Source: WJLY01 sp964562405
GTDB lineage: Bacteria; Joyebacterota; Joyebacteria; Joyebacterales; Joyebacteraceae
Length of the DNA: 44,947 nucleotides
NCBI GenBank assembly: GCA_964562405.1
Contig: CAZLTC010000015.1
Location: 1-44,947 of the forward strand
Direction: 5' to 3'
Notes under the pieces: model-generated
Seen by the model: only the letters and a program-made list of their open reading frames with translations
Told to the model about the DNA's origin: nothing
Databases searched by the model: none
Part shown: one piece after another, positions 34,716 to 43,216 of the stretch
Numbering within the stretch: position 1 is the stretch's first letter
Layout: each line of letters opens with the position of its first letter
Program-made: the position numbers and the translations under genes

Positions 34716-35219
34716 TCATCCCATCTGCGGGCAGCTGCGTCAACGGCGTGAATGAGGCCGCCCGTACTCACCCGTCGTTCGTGTACACGCGGTTGACACG
34801 CACAGCAAGGTGGTTCGACGGGCGGGAGGCGGCCTCCCGGGATTGGATCGCGCAACGCGCGGCCGGGAATAGAGTTATGCCCGGCGAGGGGGACTCGGGG
34901 CGCTGGTTCCGAGGATGGCACGAGCCTTGATACAGTACTGGGTCGAGCGCTTGCGTTTCGGCCGGAACGTGGTGTGGGCTGGGCGGGGGATGACCCGAAA
35001 AGGGGCGGGGCTTCAACTGCCCAGCACCCGCCGAACGCGGGCGCCGGCAACAGAAATGCACCTTGCGAGGCCTCCATCGGTTGATTAAACTCGGTCTCAG
35101 TAGCGTCACACGGTGTATGCGCGGGGGCGCGGACGGAGTCCTCTTGGCCGACCGGACCACCGTGCGACCGGCTGTCGATGCCTCGAGGATCGATACCTGC
35201 CACTCTCGGGAGGTCCTGA
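34716..35219. other. 504-base stretch without a supported gene
   Basis: No ORF here has a ribosome site and recognisable product. It holds a short GGGAGG/CCTCCC hairpin near 34830. It also has a degenerate sigma-54-like sequence (TGGCACGAGCCTTGA, 34916-34930) whose -12 GC is GA. It separates the pseudogene (-) from the porin (+) and should contain promoters for both directions, but none is convincing. Confidence 0.6.
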
Positions 35220-36131
35220 ATGAAGCGCCTGTTCGCTGTCGCGTGTGCAGCCGCCCTGCTGCTGATGCCTGTCGCAGCGTCCGCGGAGGACGGGTCCTCG
35301 GGGCTGACGTTCCTCAAGTTGGGCGCAGGGGCACGTGCCATTGGGCTCGGCGGCGCCTACGCGGCGGTCAGCGGGGATGCATCGTCAATCTACTGGAACC
35401 CGGCCGGTACGGTAGGGGTCGAGAACATCGACGTCGTGTTGATGCACAGCGAGTGGTTCGAAGGCATAAGGTATGAGTATATCGGCGGCGTGAAGTCTGA
35501 CGGCGTGCAGGCCTTCGGTGCCGCGGTCGTCGGGCTGTACATGGACGATCTCGAGAGGCGAGAGGGGCCGACGGTCGAGCCGATAGGCCACTTCGGCGTC
35601 TTCGACTTCGCGGTCACCGGCACGTACGGCCGCAAGCTGACCGAGTACCTCGATGTCGGAGCCGGGGCCAAGTACCTATTCGAGAAGATAGACGACGAGA
35701 CCGCCACCGGGTTCGCTGTGGACCTCGGTGCCCGGTACAGCATTCCTGCAGTGCCGGGGCTGTCGGCGGGCGCGGCGGTGCAGAATCTCGGGCCGGACAT
35801 GAAGTTCATCGAGGACGAGTTCAGTCTTCCGCTCACGTACAGGGTGGGAGCGGCGCTGGACATTCCGGTCGAGGCGTTGCGCGGCGACCTTCTCATCACG
35901 GGCGACGCTGTCGTGCCGAACGACGGAGACACGAAGTTCCATGTGGGTGCCGAGTTCGAGTATGCGAACATGCTCGCGCTGCGGCTCGGCTATCGCACCG
36001 GCTGGGACAACCAGAATGTGTCTGTCGGACTGGGCGCCAAGGTCGGGGACTTCCGGCTCGATTACGCCTACGTTCCATTCTACTCGGACCTCGGGGACAC
36101 GCACCGTATATCGCTGGGGTTCGCGATGTAG
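35220..36131 (+). CDS. PorV/PorQ-family outer-membrane protein
   Basis: A 303-residue protein from ATG 35220 behind GGGAGG. A signal peptide runs to AAASA (about 22). The mature start FLKLGAGARAIGLGGAYAAV and the SIYWNPAGT motif are hallmarks of the PorV/FadL-like family. The rest is a series of amphipathic strands, ending YVPFYSDLGDTHRISLGFAM. In Bacteroidetes PorV serves the type IX secretion shuttle; elsewhere the family is widespread with unknown roles. Presence here supports an FCB-like relative but does not prove type IX secretion. Confidence 0.85.
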   Translation: MKRLFAVACAAALLLMPVAASAEDGSSGLTFLKLGAGARAIGLGGAYAAVSGDASSIYWNPAGTVGVENIDVVLMHSEWFEGIRYEYIGGVKSDGVQAFGAAVVGLYMDDLERREGPTVEPIGHFGVFDFAVTGTYGRKLTEYLDVGAGAKYLFEKIDDETATGFAVDLGARYSIPAVPGLSAGAAVQNLGPDMKFIEDEFSLPLTYRVGAALDIPVEALRGDLLITGDAVVPNDGDTKFHVGAEFEYANMLALRLGYRTGWDNQNVSVGLGAKVGDFRLDYAYVPFYSDLGDTHRISLGFAM

Positions 36132-36162
36132 CCGCGCACGCAAGAGGCGAAGGCATGGAAAC

Positions 36163-36190
36163 GGGCCGCCGGGGATTCCTGGCGGCCCTT
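36163..36190 (+). terminator. Terminator-like hairpin between porin and lpxH
   Basis: GGGCCGCC (36163-36170) pairs with GGCGGCCC (36181-36188) around ten bases; the tail is only TTGT. It lies 31 bases after the porin stop and faces the convergent lpxH gene. Confidence 0.45.
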
Positions 36191-36224
36191 GTCGCTGGCG
36201 CCGCGCGTGACGGCTCCTCCCGGC

Positions 36225-37037
36225 TCAGGCGGTTTCGGGCTCCGCGCCCGAGGATGGCACCGGGCGCAGCGATCCCTCGCTCCACGCGAGCGCGCGGAAG
36301 CCGTCCGATCCTAGTTCAACGACGCTGCGTGCCGACATCCAGTCTCCCACGACCACACCCGTCCCCGAGTTCCACCTTCTGATCATCTGGCGGTGCACGT
36401 GACCGACCACCACCGCGTCGAAACCTTCCTCGAGCTTGGCCTGCATGAACTCGAGCATCGGTGGTATCGCCCGCTCGACGCGGTCCTCCGTGATGACCGA
36501 CAGCCCCGAGGCCCATCTCGCCAGGGCCGCCCCGGCCCGGGGAGGGATCAGGCTGAAGGCGCCGATCGCGACGGGGTTCCGGAGGACCGCCTTGAGAGCA
36601 CGGTAGCCCCAGTCGCCGCGCGGGAGGCCGTCGCCGTGCGCCACGTAGATCCTCCGGTCGAAGTGGATGCGCTCTATGGGCGAGCGGTGGACGCAGGCGC
36701 CCGTCAGGGCGGCGAATCGCCGGCCGGCCCAGTAGTCGTGGTTGCCGCCCAGGAAGTCGACGCGGGTCCCCGCGGCCGACAGCCCGGCGAGAGTGGAGAG
36801 GACGTCCTCATAGCGTGGCCGTACCGGATACGGGTACTCGAACCAGAAGTCGAAGATGTCGCCGACCAGATAGACCCGGGACGCGCGACCGCGCAGCCAT
36901 TCAAGAAGAGCAAGAAGGTCATCCTTCTTGGCGGTCTCCTCGCGCAGGGATTCGACTCCGAGGTGGGAATCCGCAATGAAGTAGACGGGCAGTTCGTGCG
37001 TCGAAGTATCGGTGAGGGGTGATTCAGAACTGATCAT
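36225..37037 (-). CDS. lpxH: LpxH-like UDP-2,3-diacylglucosamine pyrophosphatase
   Basis: A 270-residue calcineurin-type phosphoesterase. Metal motifs in order are ADSHLG (about 21-26), GDIFDFW, GGNHDYW, HGDG and GHVHR. The FDFWFEYPY segment is typical of LpxH rather than general phosphatases. LpxH removes UMP from UDP-2,3-diacylglucosamine to give lipid X in lipid A synthesis at the inner membrane. This implies an LPS-bearing outer membrane. No other lpx gene is in the window. The first 14 residues are extra compared with usual family starts. Confidence 0.85.
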   Translation of the reverse strand: MISSESPLTDTSTHELPVYFIADSHLGVESLREETAKKDDLLALLEWLRGRASRVYLVGDIFDFWFEYPYPVRPRYEDVLSTLAGLSAAGTRVDFLGGNHDYWAGRRFAALTGACVHRSPIERIHFDRRIYVAHGDGLPRGDWGYRALKAVLRNPVAIGAFSLIPPRAGAALARWASGLSVITEDRVERAIPPMLEFMQAKLEEGFDAVVVGHVHRQMIRRWNSGTGVVVGDWMSARSVVELGSDGFRALAWSEGSLRPVPSSGAEPETA

Positions 37038-37205
37038 GAGTGGTTGCTCAGCCCACCCCGGTCCCCGCCGCCGTTCGCACGGGGTCTCGAGGCTCTCCGG
37101 AGGCGGCCCTGACTCCGGTAACCATCGGTGTCATGTCAGGTTAGGTTTATCAGCTCCAAAACGAATCGCGGTCAGCTGAAGGAAAAGTCAGAAAAAGGAA
37201 TCAGC

Positions 37206-37234
37206 TTGACCGCCGGCAACTGTGTCCATATAGT
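37206..37234 (+). promoter_or_regulatory. Sigma-70 promoter
   Basis: TTGACC (37206-37211), a 17-base spacer and TATAGT (37229-37234), inside the most AT-rich part of the window (about 37140-37265). Transcription would start near 37241 and run through a 180-base leader into the coiled-coil gene and htrA. Confidence 0.65.
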
Positions 37235-37240
37235 TGCATC

Positions 37241-37420
37241 TCATTTATGTGGGTAGAATAACGAGCGGCTCGAATCTGGGTGATCGCGGCGACCCCCCTT
37301 GGACGACATCTCCTGGACCAGAGAACGGTGGTCGGTGCCCTAAGAGGCCGCTCGCTCGGAGTATAGGTCCAAGGGCCCTTCGTGGGCAAGTTGAATCCCC
37401 CGGACATGGAGGTTGGAACT
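37241..37420 (+). other. Long untranslated leader with pairing ends
   Basis: About 180 bases between the promoter and GTG 37421. CGAGCGGC (37262-37269) can pair with GCCGCTCG (37347-37354), enclosing some 77 bases with further small stems. No known riboswitch was recognised. The leader may be structured or simply long. Confidence 0.35.
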
Positions 37421-37744
37421 GTGGCGAGCCTTTGGGATGACGTGAAGAATGCGATAGTCGATGGCTACGTGTATGCATCAGATAAGGCCGAGGAGCTGAC
37501 GCAGATCAGCCGGGCCAAGATAGAGATCCTGCGCGTGAACAGGCAGATAGCGAGAACGATGAGTGAGATAGGCGGCAGGGCCTTCGACCTGATCGAGAAC
37601 GGCAGGAAGGAAGAGCTGCCCGACGACGAGAAGATCCACGCCGCGGTGGATGCCATCCAGAAGATGAGGCTCGATATCGCCAGGCTGGAAAGTGAGATCG
37701 AGACAGCCAAGGCGGAGCGGGCCGGCGCATCATCAGAGGAGTAG
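37421..37744 (+). CDS. Coiled-coil protein of unknown function
   Basis: A 107-residue soluble protein. GTG 37421 is preferred because GGAGGTT lies eight bases upstream; ATG 37406 overlaps it. Nearly the whole chain is helical: SLWDDVKNAIVDGYVYASDK, then a heptad-rich stretch around AKIEILRVNRQIARTMSEIG and a second helix IQKMRLDIARLESEIETAK. It has no signal peptide or membrane segment. It shares a promoter and probably a transcript with the htrA gene 86 bases downstream, so a stress role is possible. Confidence 0.75.
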   Translation: MASLWDDVKNAIVDGYVYASDKAEELTQISRAKIEILRVNRQIARTMSEIGGRAFDLIENGRKEELPDDEKIHAAVDAIQKMRLDIARLESEIETAKAERAGASSEE

Positions 37745-37830
37745 CGGTTCGACCCAACGCGGGCACGCTGACCAGGGCATCCACGCGATGCCCCGCGAAT
37801 CCAAGGGACGAACCGAAGGGAGCATAGGAG

Positions 37831-39321
37831 ATGAACCGCAGAAGTGGAATGCTGTTTGGGGGAGCGACGCTCCTCATCGTCGGTCTTATTGTTGGCGTTA
37901 TGATATCGGCCAACTGCGGACTGACACCCCCGTCGAACGCACAGGTAGGTGACGGGGCATACGTAACACAAAGCGGCAGCGTCAAGTTCACCGAGAGCCC
38001 GTTCGTAGCGGTGGCCGACGCCGTCATTCCGGCGGTGGTGACCGTCGATACCAAGCGGACGGTCACGAGAGCCGCGGACCCGATGCGCGAGATGTTCCGC
38101 GAGTTTTTCGGTGAGCAGCAGTACCGTCAGAGGTTTGGTGATGACGGCGGGTCCAAGCAGTATGAGATACCGGGGTCGGCCTCGGGCTTCATCTTCGACG
38201 ACAGGGGCTACGTGCTGACGAACAATCACGTCGTCGACGGTGCGAGCGAGATCGAGGTGACGCTTACGGACGGCAGGTCGTTCGATGCGCAGGTTGTCGG
38301 CCGCGACCCGAGCACGGACGTCGCGGTGATCAAGATCGACGGCGCGAACCTGCCCACGGTCAAGCTCGGCGACTCAGACAACATCCGCGTGGGGGACTGG
38401 GCGATAGCCATAGGCAACCCGCTGGAGCTCGAGAGCACCGTGACGGTCGGCGTGATCAGCGCAAAGGGGCGTACCGATCTCAACATCCGCGGCGGCGCGC
38501 CGCTCTATCAGGACTTCATCCAGACGGACGCTTCGATCAACTTCGGCAACAGCGGCGGACCGCTGGTCAACATCGACGCCGAGGTCGTCGGGGTCAACTC
38601 GGCGACGAACACGGCAGCGAACGGGATCGGATTCGCCATCCCGATCAACCTCGCGAAGCAGGTCGCGGAAGCGCTCATGAGCGAGGGTAAGGTCGTCCGT
38701 GGCTATTTCGGTGTCGTGCCGCAGGAGATCACTCGGGAACTGGCTGAGGCGAAGGACCTCGATAACACGCAGGGTGTCATCATAGCCAACGTCGAGGCGG
38801 ACACTCCCGCGGCCGAGGCAGGCGTCCAGGCCGGCGACGTTGTGAAGGAGTTCGGAGGAGTGGAGATCATCGACGTCCCGCAGTTCAGGCGTGTGGTGGC
38901 CGGATTCGGGCCGAACGACACGATCGAGATCAAGATCGTCCGTGACGGGTCGAGGAAGACCCTGCGGGCGAAGTTGTCCGAGCGTCCCGACGCGGCAGTG
39001 GCTCAGGTTGAGGAACCGCAGGCGGAGGACCGGACCTGGTACGGCATACACGTCGTCGGACTCAGCGATCCTCTCGCGGGCCAGTTTGATCTGCAGGTGA
39101 ACGAGGGCGTCCTCGTCGTCGATCTCGAGAGCGGTGGACCGGGAGCCGACGGTGGGCTTCAGGTCGGTGATGTGATCATGAAGGTGAACGATCACATGAT
39201 CTCGAACCTCTCCGACTACGCGGGCGTCATGAGCAAGCTCGAAGGTAGCGATAAGGCGATCGCCGTGATGGTTCAGCGAGGTGCGTACACCTACTTCGTG
39301 GCCATCAAGCCGGACAAGTAG
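37831..39321 (+). CDS. degP: HtrA/DegP-type serine protease with two PDZ domains
   Basis: A 496-residue protein from ATG 37831 (AGGAG just upstream). An N-terminal membrane anchor or uncleaved signal (8-27) is followed by a trypsin-like domain with His133 (NNHVVD), Asp163 (STDVAVIK) and Ser241 (GNSGGP), the full triad. PDZ1 covers about 293-385 and PDZ2 about 400-490. It is a periplasmic quality-control protease and chaperone. An acidic, Met/Phe-rich LA-like loop (REMFREFFGEQQ) precedes the active-site histidine, as in DegP and MucD. Confidence 0.95.
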   Translation: MNRRSGMLFGGATLLIVGLIVGVMISANCGLTPPSNAQVGDGAYVTQSGSVKFTESPFVAVADAVIPAVVTVDTKRTVTRAADPMREMFREFFGEQQYRQRFGDDGGSKQYEIPGSASGFIFDDRGYVLTNNHVVDGASEIEVTLTDGRSFDAQVVGRDPSTDVAVIKIDGANLPTVKLGDSDNIRVGDWAIAIGNPLELESTVTVGVISAKGRTDLNIRGGAPLYQDFIQTDASINFGNSGGPLVNIDAEVVGVNSATNTAANGIGFAIPINLAKQVAEALMSEGKVVRGYFGVVPQEITRELAEAKDLDNTQGVIIANVEADTPAAEAGVQAGDVVKEFGGVEIIDVPQFRRVVAGFGPNDTIEIKIVRDGSRKTLRAKLSERPDAAVAQVEEPQAEDRTWYGIHVVGLSDPLAGQFDLQVNEGVLVVDLESGGPGADGGLQVGDVIMKVNDHMISNLSDYAGVMSKLEGSDKAIAVMVQRGAYTYFVAIKPDK

Positions 39322-39370
39322 CGGCGGTCGAATCGGGACGCCAGGCGCGTCCATAGGGGTGGTGAAGAGA

Positions 39371-40225
39371 ATGTCGTATTACGGAAGCGCGGCCGAGGAA
39401 GACAGAAGCCTGGAGTCGTATCTTCAGGAGATCGCGAGGACTCCACTCCTCACCAGAGAAGAGGAGCAGGAGATCGGCACGCGCATTTTGAGGGGTGACA
39501 GAAAGGCGAGGGACGAGCTCGTCCAGGCGAACTTGAGATTCGTCGTGAGCGTGGCAAAGGTCTACGCCCGGAAGACGGGCGTGCCGATCATGGACGTGAT
39601 CAACCAGGGCAACGTGGGTCTCATCGAGGCCGCCAAGCGGTTCGATTCTACGCGCGGCCGCAAGTTCATAACCTACGCCGTGTGGTGGATCCGACACGCC
39701 ATTCTCAAGGGATTGGCCGAGCAGAGCGGCGCGATGCGGCTCCCGCTGAACAAGGCCGGTGCAATAAGACGCATGTGGAGGACGATCGAGCGCCTTAGGC
39801 AGGAGAACGGGCGTGAGCCGTCAGACAACGAGATCGCGGGCGCGATGAAGATGAAGGTTGACGACATCGAGGAGCTCAAGAAGCTCTCGGTGACCAGCCT
39901 GTCTCTCGACGCTCCGGTGGCGTCCGGCGAGGACGCCGATCTCGGGGACCTTGTTGCGGACCCTTCGGACGACCCCGCCCTTATGGAGCTGCATTATGAG
40001 TCGCTGGGCCGAGAGGTGGATCTGGTGCTCGGCACGCTCACGGAGCGTGAGAGCACGATCCTGAAGCACTACTTCGGCCTCGGAGGCGGCAAGAAGCACA
40101 CGCTGGAAGAGATCGGCCAGATGATAGGGCTCACTCGTGAGCGCATCAGGCAGATCAAGGAAGAGGCTCTGCGCAAGCTCAGACAGACCCCCGGGCTGGA
40201 CGAGCTGCGCGTCTACTTGAACTAG
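39371..40225 (+). CDS. RpoD-related sigma-70 factor, short form
   Basis: A 284-residue sigma factor from ATG 39371 (GTG 39362 possible). It has region 1.2 (SLESYLQEIARTPLLTREEE), regions 2.1-2.4 with QGNVGLIEAAKRFD and ITYAVWWIRHAI, region 3, and region 4.2 with the helix-turn-helix HTLEEIGQMIGLTRERIRQI. It lacks region 1.1, so it is shorter than housekeeping RpoD of proteobacteria; short primary or group 2 sigmas of this type are usual in Bacteroidetes-like lineages. It could be the housekeeping sigma here, which cannot be decided from one window. Confidence 0.93.
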   Translation: MSYYGSAAEEDRSLESYLQEIARTPLLTREEEQEIGTRILRGDRKARDELVQANLRFVVSVAKVYARKTGVPIMDVINQGNVGLIEAAKRFDSTRGRKFITYAVWWIRHAILKGLAEQSGAMRLPLNKAGAIRRMWRTIERLRQENGREPSDNEIAGAMKMKVDDIEELKKLSVTSLSLDAPVASGEDADLGDLVADPSDDPALMELHYESLGREVDLVLGTLTERESTILKHYFGLGGGKKHTLEEIGQMIGLTRERIRQIKEEALRKLRQTPGLDELRVYLN

Positions 40226-40287
40226 CGGGGACGGACGTCGGGCGTCCGACTCCCGAAGCACCAGCTTGGATACGCGATGAGCAGGAA

Positions 40288-40325
40288 GCCCGCCACTTCC
40301 CGAGAGAAGTGGCGGGCGTTCGCTT
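40288..40325 (+). terminator. Terminator after the sigma factor gene
   Basis: GCCCGCCACTTC (40288-40299) pairs perfectly with 40306-40317 around CCGAGA, followed by GTTCGCTT. The 12-bp stem is strong; the T run is weak. Confidence 0.7.
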
Positions 40326-40365
40326 AAGAGCGTCGAAACGCCTTGACTGGGCTTTCTCCTGTTCT

Positions 40366-40410
40366 CTAGTATCCCCAAATGACCCCCCGGCTTGAACGGG
40401 GGAGTCTCAT
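40366..40410 (-). pseudogene. Remnant of a gene end carrying the W-G-x-I-K tail
   Basis: On the reverse strand, TCAAGCCGGGGGGTCATTTG reads SSRGVIWGY and then a stop. It aligns with SSWGVIKGL at the end of the pseudogene at 34261, at DNA level too. Nothing upstream in that frame looks like a gene. It is most simply a decayed 3' end of another family member. The match is short, so chance is possible. Confidence 0.35.
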
Positions 40411-40454
40411 CCGCTGTCCAATGGTAGTAGGACGGCCCGATCCATGAGGTGATG

Positions 40455-41774
40455 ATGAGATCTCTCCTTACACGTACGCTCGTGTTGTGCGCGGCCGCGC
40501 TGATTGTGGCCGGCTGCGGCGGTGAGGAGAAGCCCGCCCAGGTCTCGCGTACGCTGCCTAACGGGATCCGGGTTCTCGCGCGGGAGAACCGCGCCAGCAG
40601 TGTCGTCGCGGTCCAGGCGTGGGTGGCGGACGGGTCGCTGTACGAGACGCCGCAGGAGGCCGGCTCCGCCTACCTGCTCGCCCAGATGATGTTCCGCCAC
40701 ACTCCCGAGTACGAGCCTGGAGATATTCAGCGCACGATCGAGGGTCTTGGCGGCTCGTTCTCCGTGAACCCGCGCCAGGACTTCGTTGAGTACGCGGCGG
40801 TGGCTCCGAGCCGGCAGTTCGACGTTCTCGCCGACCTATTTGCAGACGGTCTTCAGAACGCCGTCTTCGACAGCTCCTATTTCGAGCAAGTCAAGGCCAG
40901 GGCGATCGAGACCCTCCAGTCGATCGACAAGCGTCCGATGGAGAGGGCGCACCAGATGTGCATCTCGACCCTCCTTGGCGATCATCCGTATGGCAGGCCG
41001 ACACAGGGCACCGTGCAGACCGTCAGGGCAGCGACGCTCGACGACATCAGGAGGAGATACGAGCAGCGCTACGTGGGATCGAACCTGCTCATCTCGGTCG
41101 CCGGTGACATCGATCCGTCGGCGGCCGCCGACGCGATCGAGGCAAGGCTGTCCGGGGTGGAGCGCGGACAGGAGGCTGAGCCCGAGGCCGCTCCGGTCGA
41201 GTGGCCATCGTCTCCGATACGGACGGTCCACACCGCTGACGTCAGGACCGGCTACCAGGTGATGTGCTTCCCGGCCCCTTCGATAAGGGACCCCGACGCG
41301 ATCACCATGGACGTGCTCCTCATGATCCTGACGGGAGGCAGGAGCTCGAGACTTTCGCGGACCCTGGTTGAGCAGGATCGCCTCGTCAACGCCGTGGACG
41401 CCGGCTGGTACACGCTGCGTCAGCCTAGCCCTCTCTTCGTCTGGATGGAGCTCCGGCCGGATGACGCCGGGGCTGCGGAGCAGGCAGTGCTCACGATGTT
41501 CCAGGGGCTGGCCGCGAACGGCGTCACGGAGCGCGAGCTCGAGAAGGCCAAGACGTACTGGAAGACACAGATCTACTTCATGACGGAGACCGCCGAGGGG
41601 CAGGCCTTCTATGATGCGTACTGGACGTTCCTCGGGTGGCCGGACCTCCCAAGGGAGTACCTCGAGAGCATTGACGATGTCACGGCCGAGGATGTCCGAG
41701 CAGCTGCCCAGCACTACCTGTCCGGCGATAGCTACTCGACCTCGCTTCTGATCCCGACCTGGGCCAACGAGTAG
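40455..41774 (+). CDS. M16-family lipoprotein without the zinc motif (1)
   Basis: A 439-residue protein; ATG 40455 fits GAGG at 40446-40449, with other starts at 40449 and 40452. Lipobox VAGC gives a lipidated C21. It has two M16 halves. At the place of the family zinc motif HxxEH it reads YLLAQ (73-77), so it cannot bind zinc in the usual way. It keeps the M16 fold marks GDHPYGRPTQGTVQTV and LTGGRSSRLSRTLVEQ. In many bacteria one active and one inactive M16 subunit work together; here the next gene is the partner but is also changed. Confidence 0.88.
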   Translation: MRSLLTRTLVLCAAALIVAGCGGEEKPAQVSRTLPNGIRVLARENRASSVVAVQAWVADGSLYETPQEAGSAYLLAQMMFRHTPEYEPGDIQRTIEGLGGSFSVNPRQDFVEYAAVAPSRQFDVLADLFADGLQNAVFDSSYFEQVKARAIETLQSIDKRPMERAHQMCISTLLGDHPYGRPTQGTVQTVRAATLDDIRRRYEQRYVGSNLLISVAGDIDPSAAADAIEARLSGVERGQEAEPEAAPVEWPSSPIRTVHTADVRTGYQVMCFPAPSIRDPDAITMDVLLMILTGGRSSRLSRTLVEQDRLVNAVDAGWYTLRQPSPLFVWMELRPDDAGAAEQAVLTMFQGLAANGVTERELEKAKTYWKTQIYFMTETAEGQAFYDAYWTFLGWPDLPREYLESIDDVTAEDVRAAAQHYLSGDSYSTSLLIPTWANE

Positions 41775-41823
41775 GGCCCACTCGCGATGGTTGCGGCCGC
41801 CCGGCGGCCGCGGAGGACGAACG

Positions 41824-43170
41824 ATGCTCCGACCTCGAAGATGCGTGAGCACGGCGTTGGCGATCCTGGTCGTGATGGCCGTGACCGCGTCGTTCTGCTA
41901 CGCCTCCGAGGCACACAAGAGCCGGCTCTCGAACGGCGTCACCGTCATCACGAAGCCGGCCTCCTGGAACCGGGTCGTGGCCATAGCCGTGGCGGTGGAG
42001 GCCGGGTCGAAGTACGACCCGGCCAAGCTTGCCGGCCTCGCCAATCTCACCAGCGAGCTCCTAGTGGAGGGCACCAGGGACAGAGACGTGGCGGAACTCG
42101 CCGAACTGGCCGACCGGCACGGCATCGACATAAGAACTTACGCCACGGTTGACTTCGCCGGATTCCACATAGCGTGTATCGATGAGAACTTCGACGTGGC
42201 GCTCGAACTCGCGGCCGAGATCCTGTCGCGTCCGGCGTTCGACGAGACCCGGCTCCTCCGTGTCCAGGAGAGGATCCTGGACCGGATAGATGCTGACAAC
42301 GAGGACTCGAGTTCGAGGAACTACGAGCAGCTCTATGAGAACCTGTTCGGGGAGCACCCGTACGGACGGCCCGTGTCCGGCTCCGTGAAGACCGTCGAGC
42401 GCATTGATCGCGAGCGCGTGGAGGAGTTCTACTCCAAGCACTACCTGGGGGAGAGCACCGTCATATCGATCGTTGGCAATTTCCCCGAGAAGGAGGCCAT
42501 CGCGTCGCTCGGCAGGCTCCTCTCGACCTATCCGAGCGGGCGCGCGACGAAGCCGGACCTCCCCGACGTCAGGCGAGGCGAGAGACTCGACCTCGATGAG
42601 TTGTTCATGGACGTGGACCAGTCCCGTCTGTCGATGGGCTTCCTGACGCCTTCGGCGCCGGACAAGGACTACGCGGCCCTGCGCGTTCTCACCGCAATAC
42701 TGGGAGGAAGCTCAGGCTCGCGGCTGAACCGCGCGCTGGAGAGCGATGGAGCCGGACTGGCGATAAACGTCGACGCCTTCTGCTTCTGCGCCGCCGACGT
42801 GTCGGCCATCGTCGTCACGGCGGCCACGAGCGACGTGGACGCGACTCTCGACGCAGCGTTGTCGGAGGTCGAGCGCCTTCGGACGGAGCCCGTGTCCGAG
42901 GAAGAGCTTGTCGCGGCGCGAAACCGAGTGAGTGGGAGCGTCGTAGTGAGGAGTCAGACCAATCTCACGAGAGCGCTCAGGCTGAGCCTGGACTACCTGG
43001 CAACCGGGCGCGTGGATGCGCTCGACACCTACCTGGAGCAAGTGAGCCGGGTCTCCAGGGGCGACATTCTCAGGGTGTCGCGCGAGTATCTCGTTGATCC
43101 CGCCGTGGCCGCCGTCCGACCAGGACGCTCCGTGAAGAGCGGAGAGAGACCAGCCACAAGAGGCATCTGA
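41824..43170 (+). CDS. M16-family protein without the zinc motif (2)
   Basis: A 448-residue protein from ATG 41824 (GAGGACG upstream). A signal peptide runs to about FCYAS (27). At the HxxEH position it reads NLTSE (74-78), so it too lacks the zinc site. The M16 landmarks GEHPYGRPVSGSVKTV and LGGSSGSRLNRALES are intact. It lies 49 bases after the first M16 gene, so the two are probably co-transcribed and form a heterodimer. Without a metal site they may act as a peptide-binding or assembly factor in the periplasm. Confidence 0.88.
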   Translation: MLRPRRCVSTALAILVVMAVTASFCYASEAHKSRLSNGVTVITKPASWNRVVAIAVAVEAGSKYDPAKLAGLANLTSELLVEGTRDRDVAELAELADRHGIDIRTYATVDFAGFHIACIDENFDVALELAAEILSRPAFDETRLLRVQERILDRIDADNEDSSSRNYEQLYENLFGEHPYGRPVSGSVKTVERIDRERVEEFYSKHYLGESTVISIVGNFPEKEAIASLGRLLSTYPSGRATKPDLPDVRRGERLDLDELFMDVDQSRLSMGFLTPSAPDKDYAALRVLTAILGGSSGSRLNRALESDGAGLAINVDAFCFCAADVSAIVVTAATSDVDATLDAALSEVERLRTEPVSEEELVAARNRVSGSVVVRSQTNLTRALRLSLDYLATGRVDALDTYLEQVSRVSRGDILRVSREYLVDPAVAAVRPGRSVKSGERPATRGI

Positions 43171-43216
43171 CGGCGCCGTCCTTCGGCTTCGCCGTGCACC
43201 GCCCGCGGAGAACCGT

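Noticed and set aside
34748..34930. Small forward ORF in the gap before the porin
   Set aside because: No ribosome site, no recognisable product and no support from codon pattern.
34916..34930. Sigma-54-like sequence TGGCACGAGCCTTGA
   Set aside because: The essential -12 GC is GA, and no suitable gene start lies close downstream.
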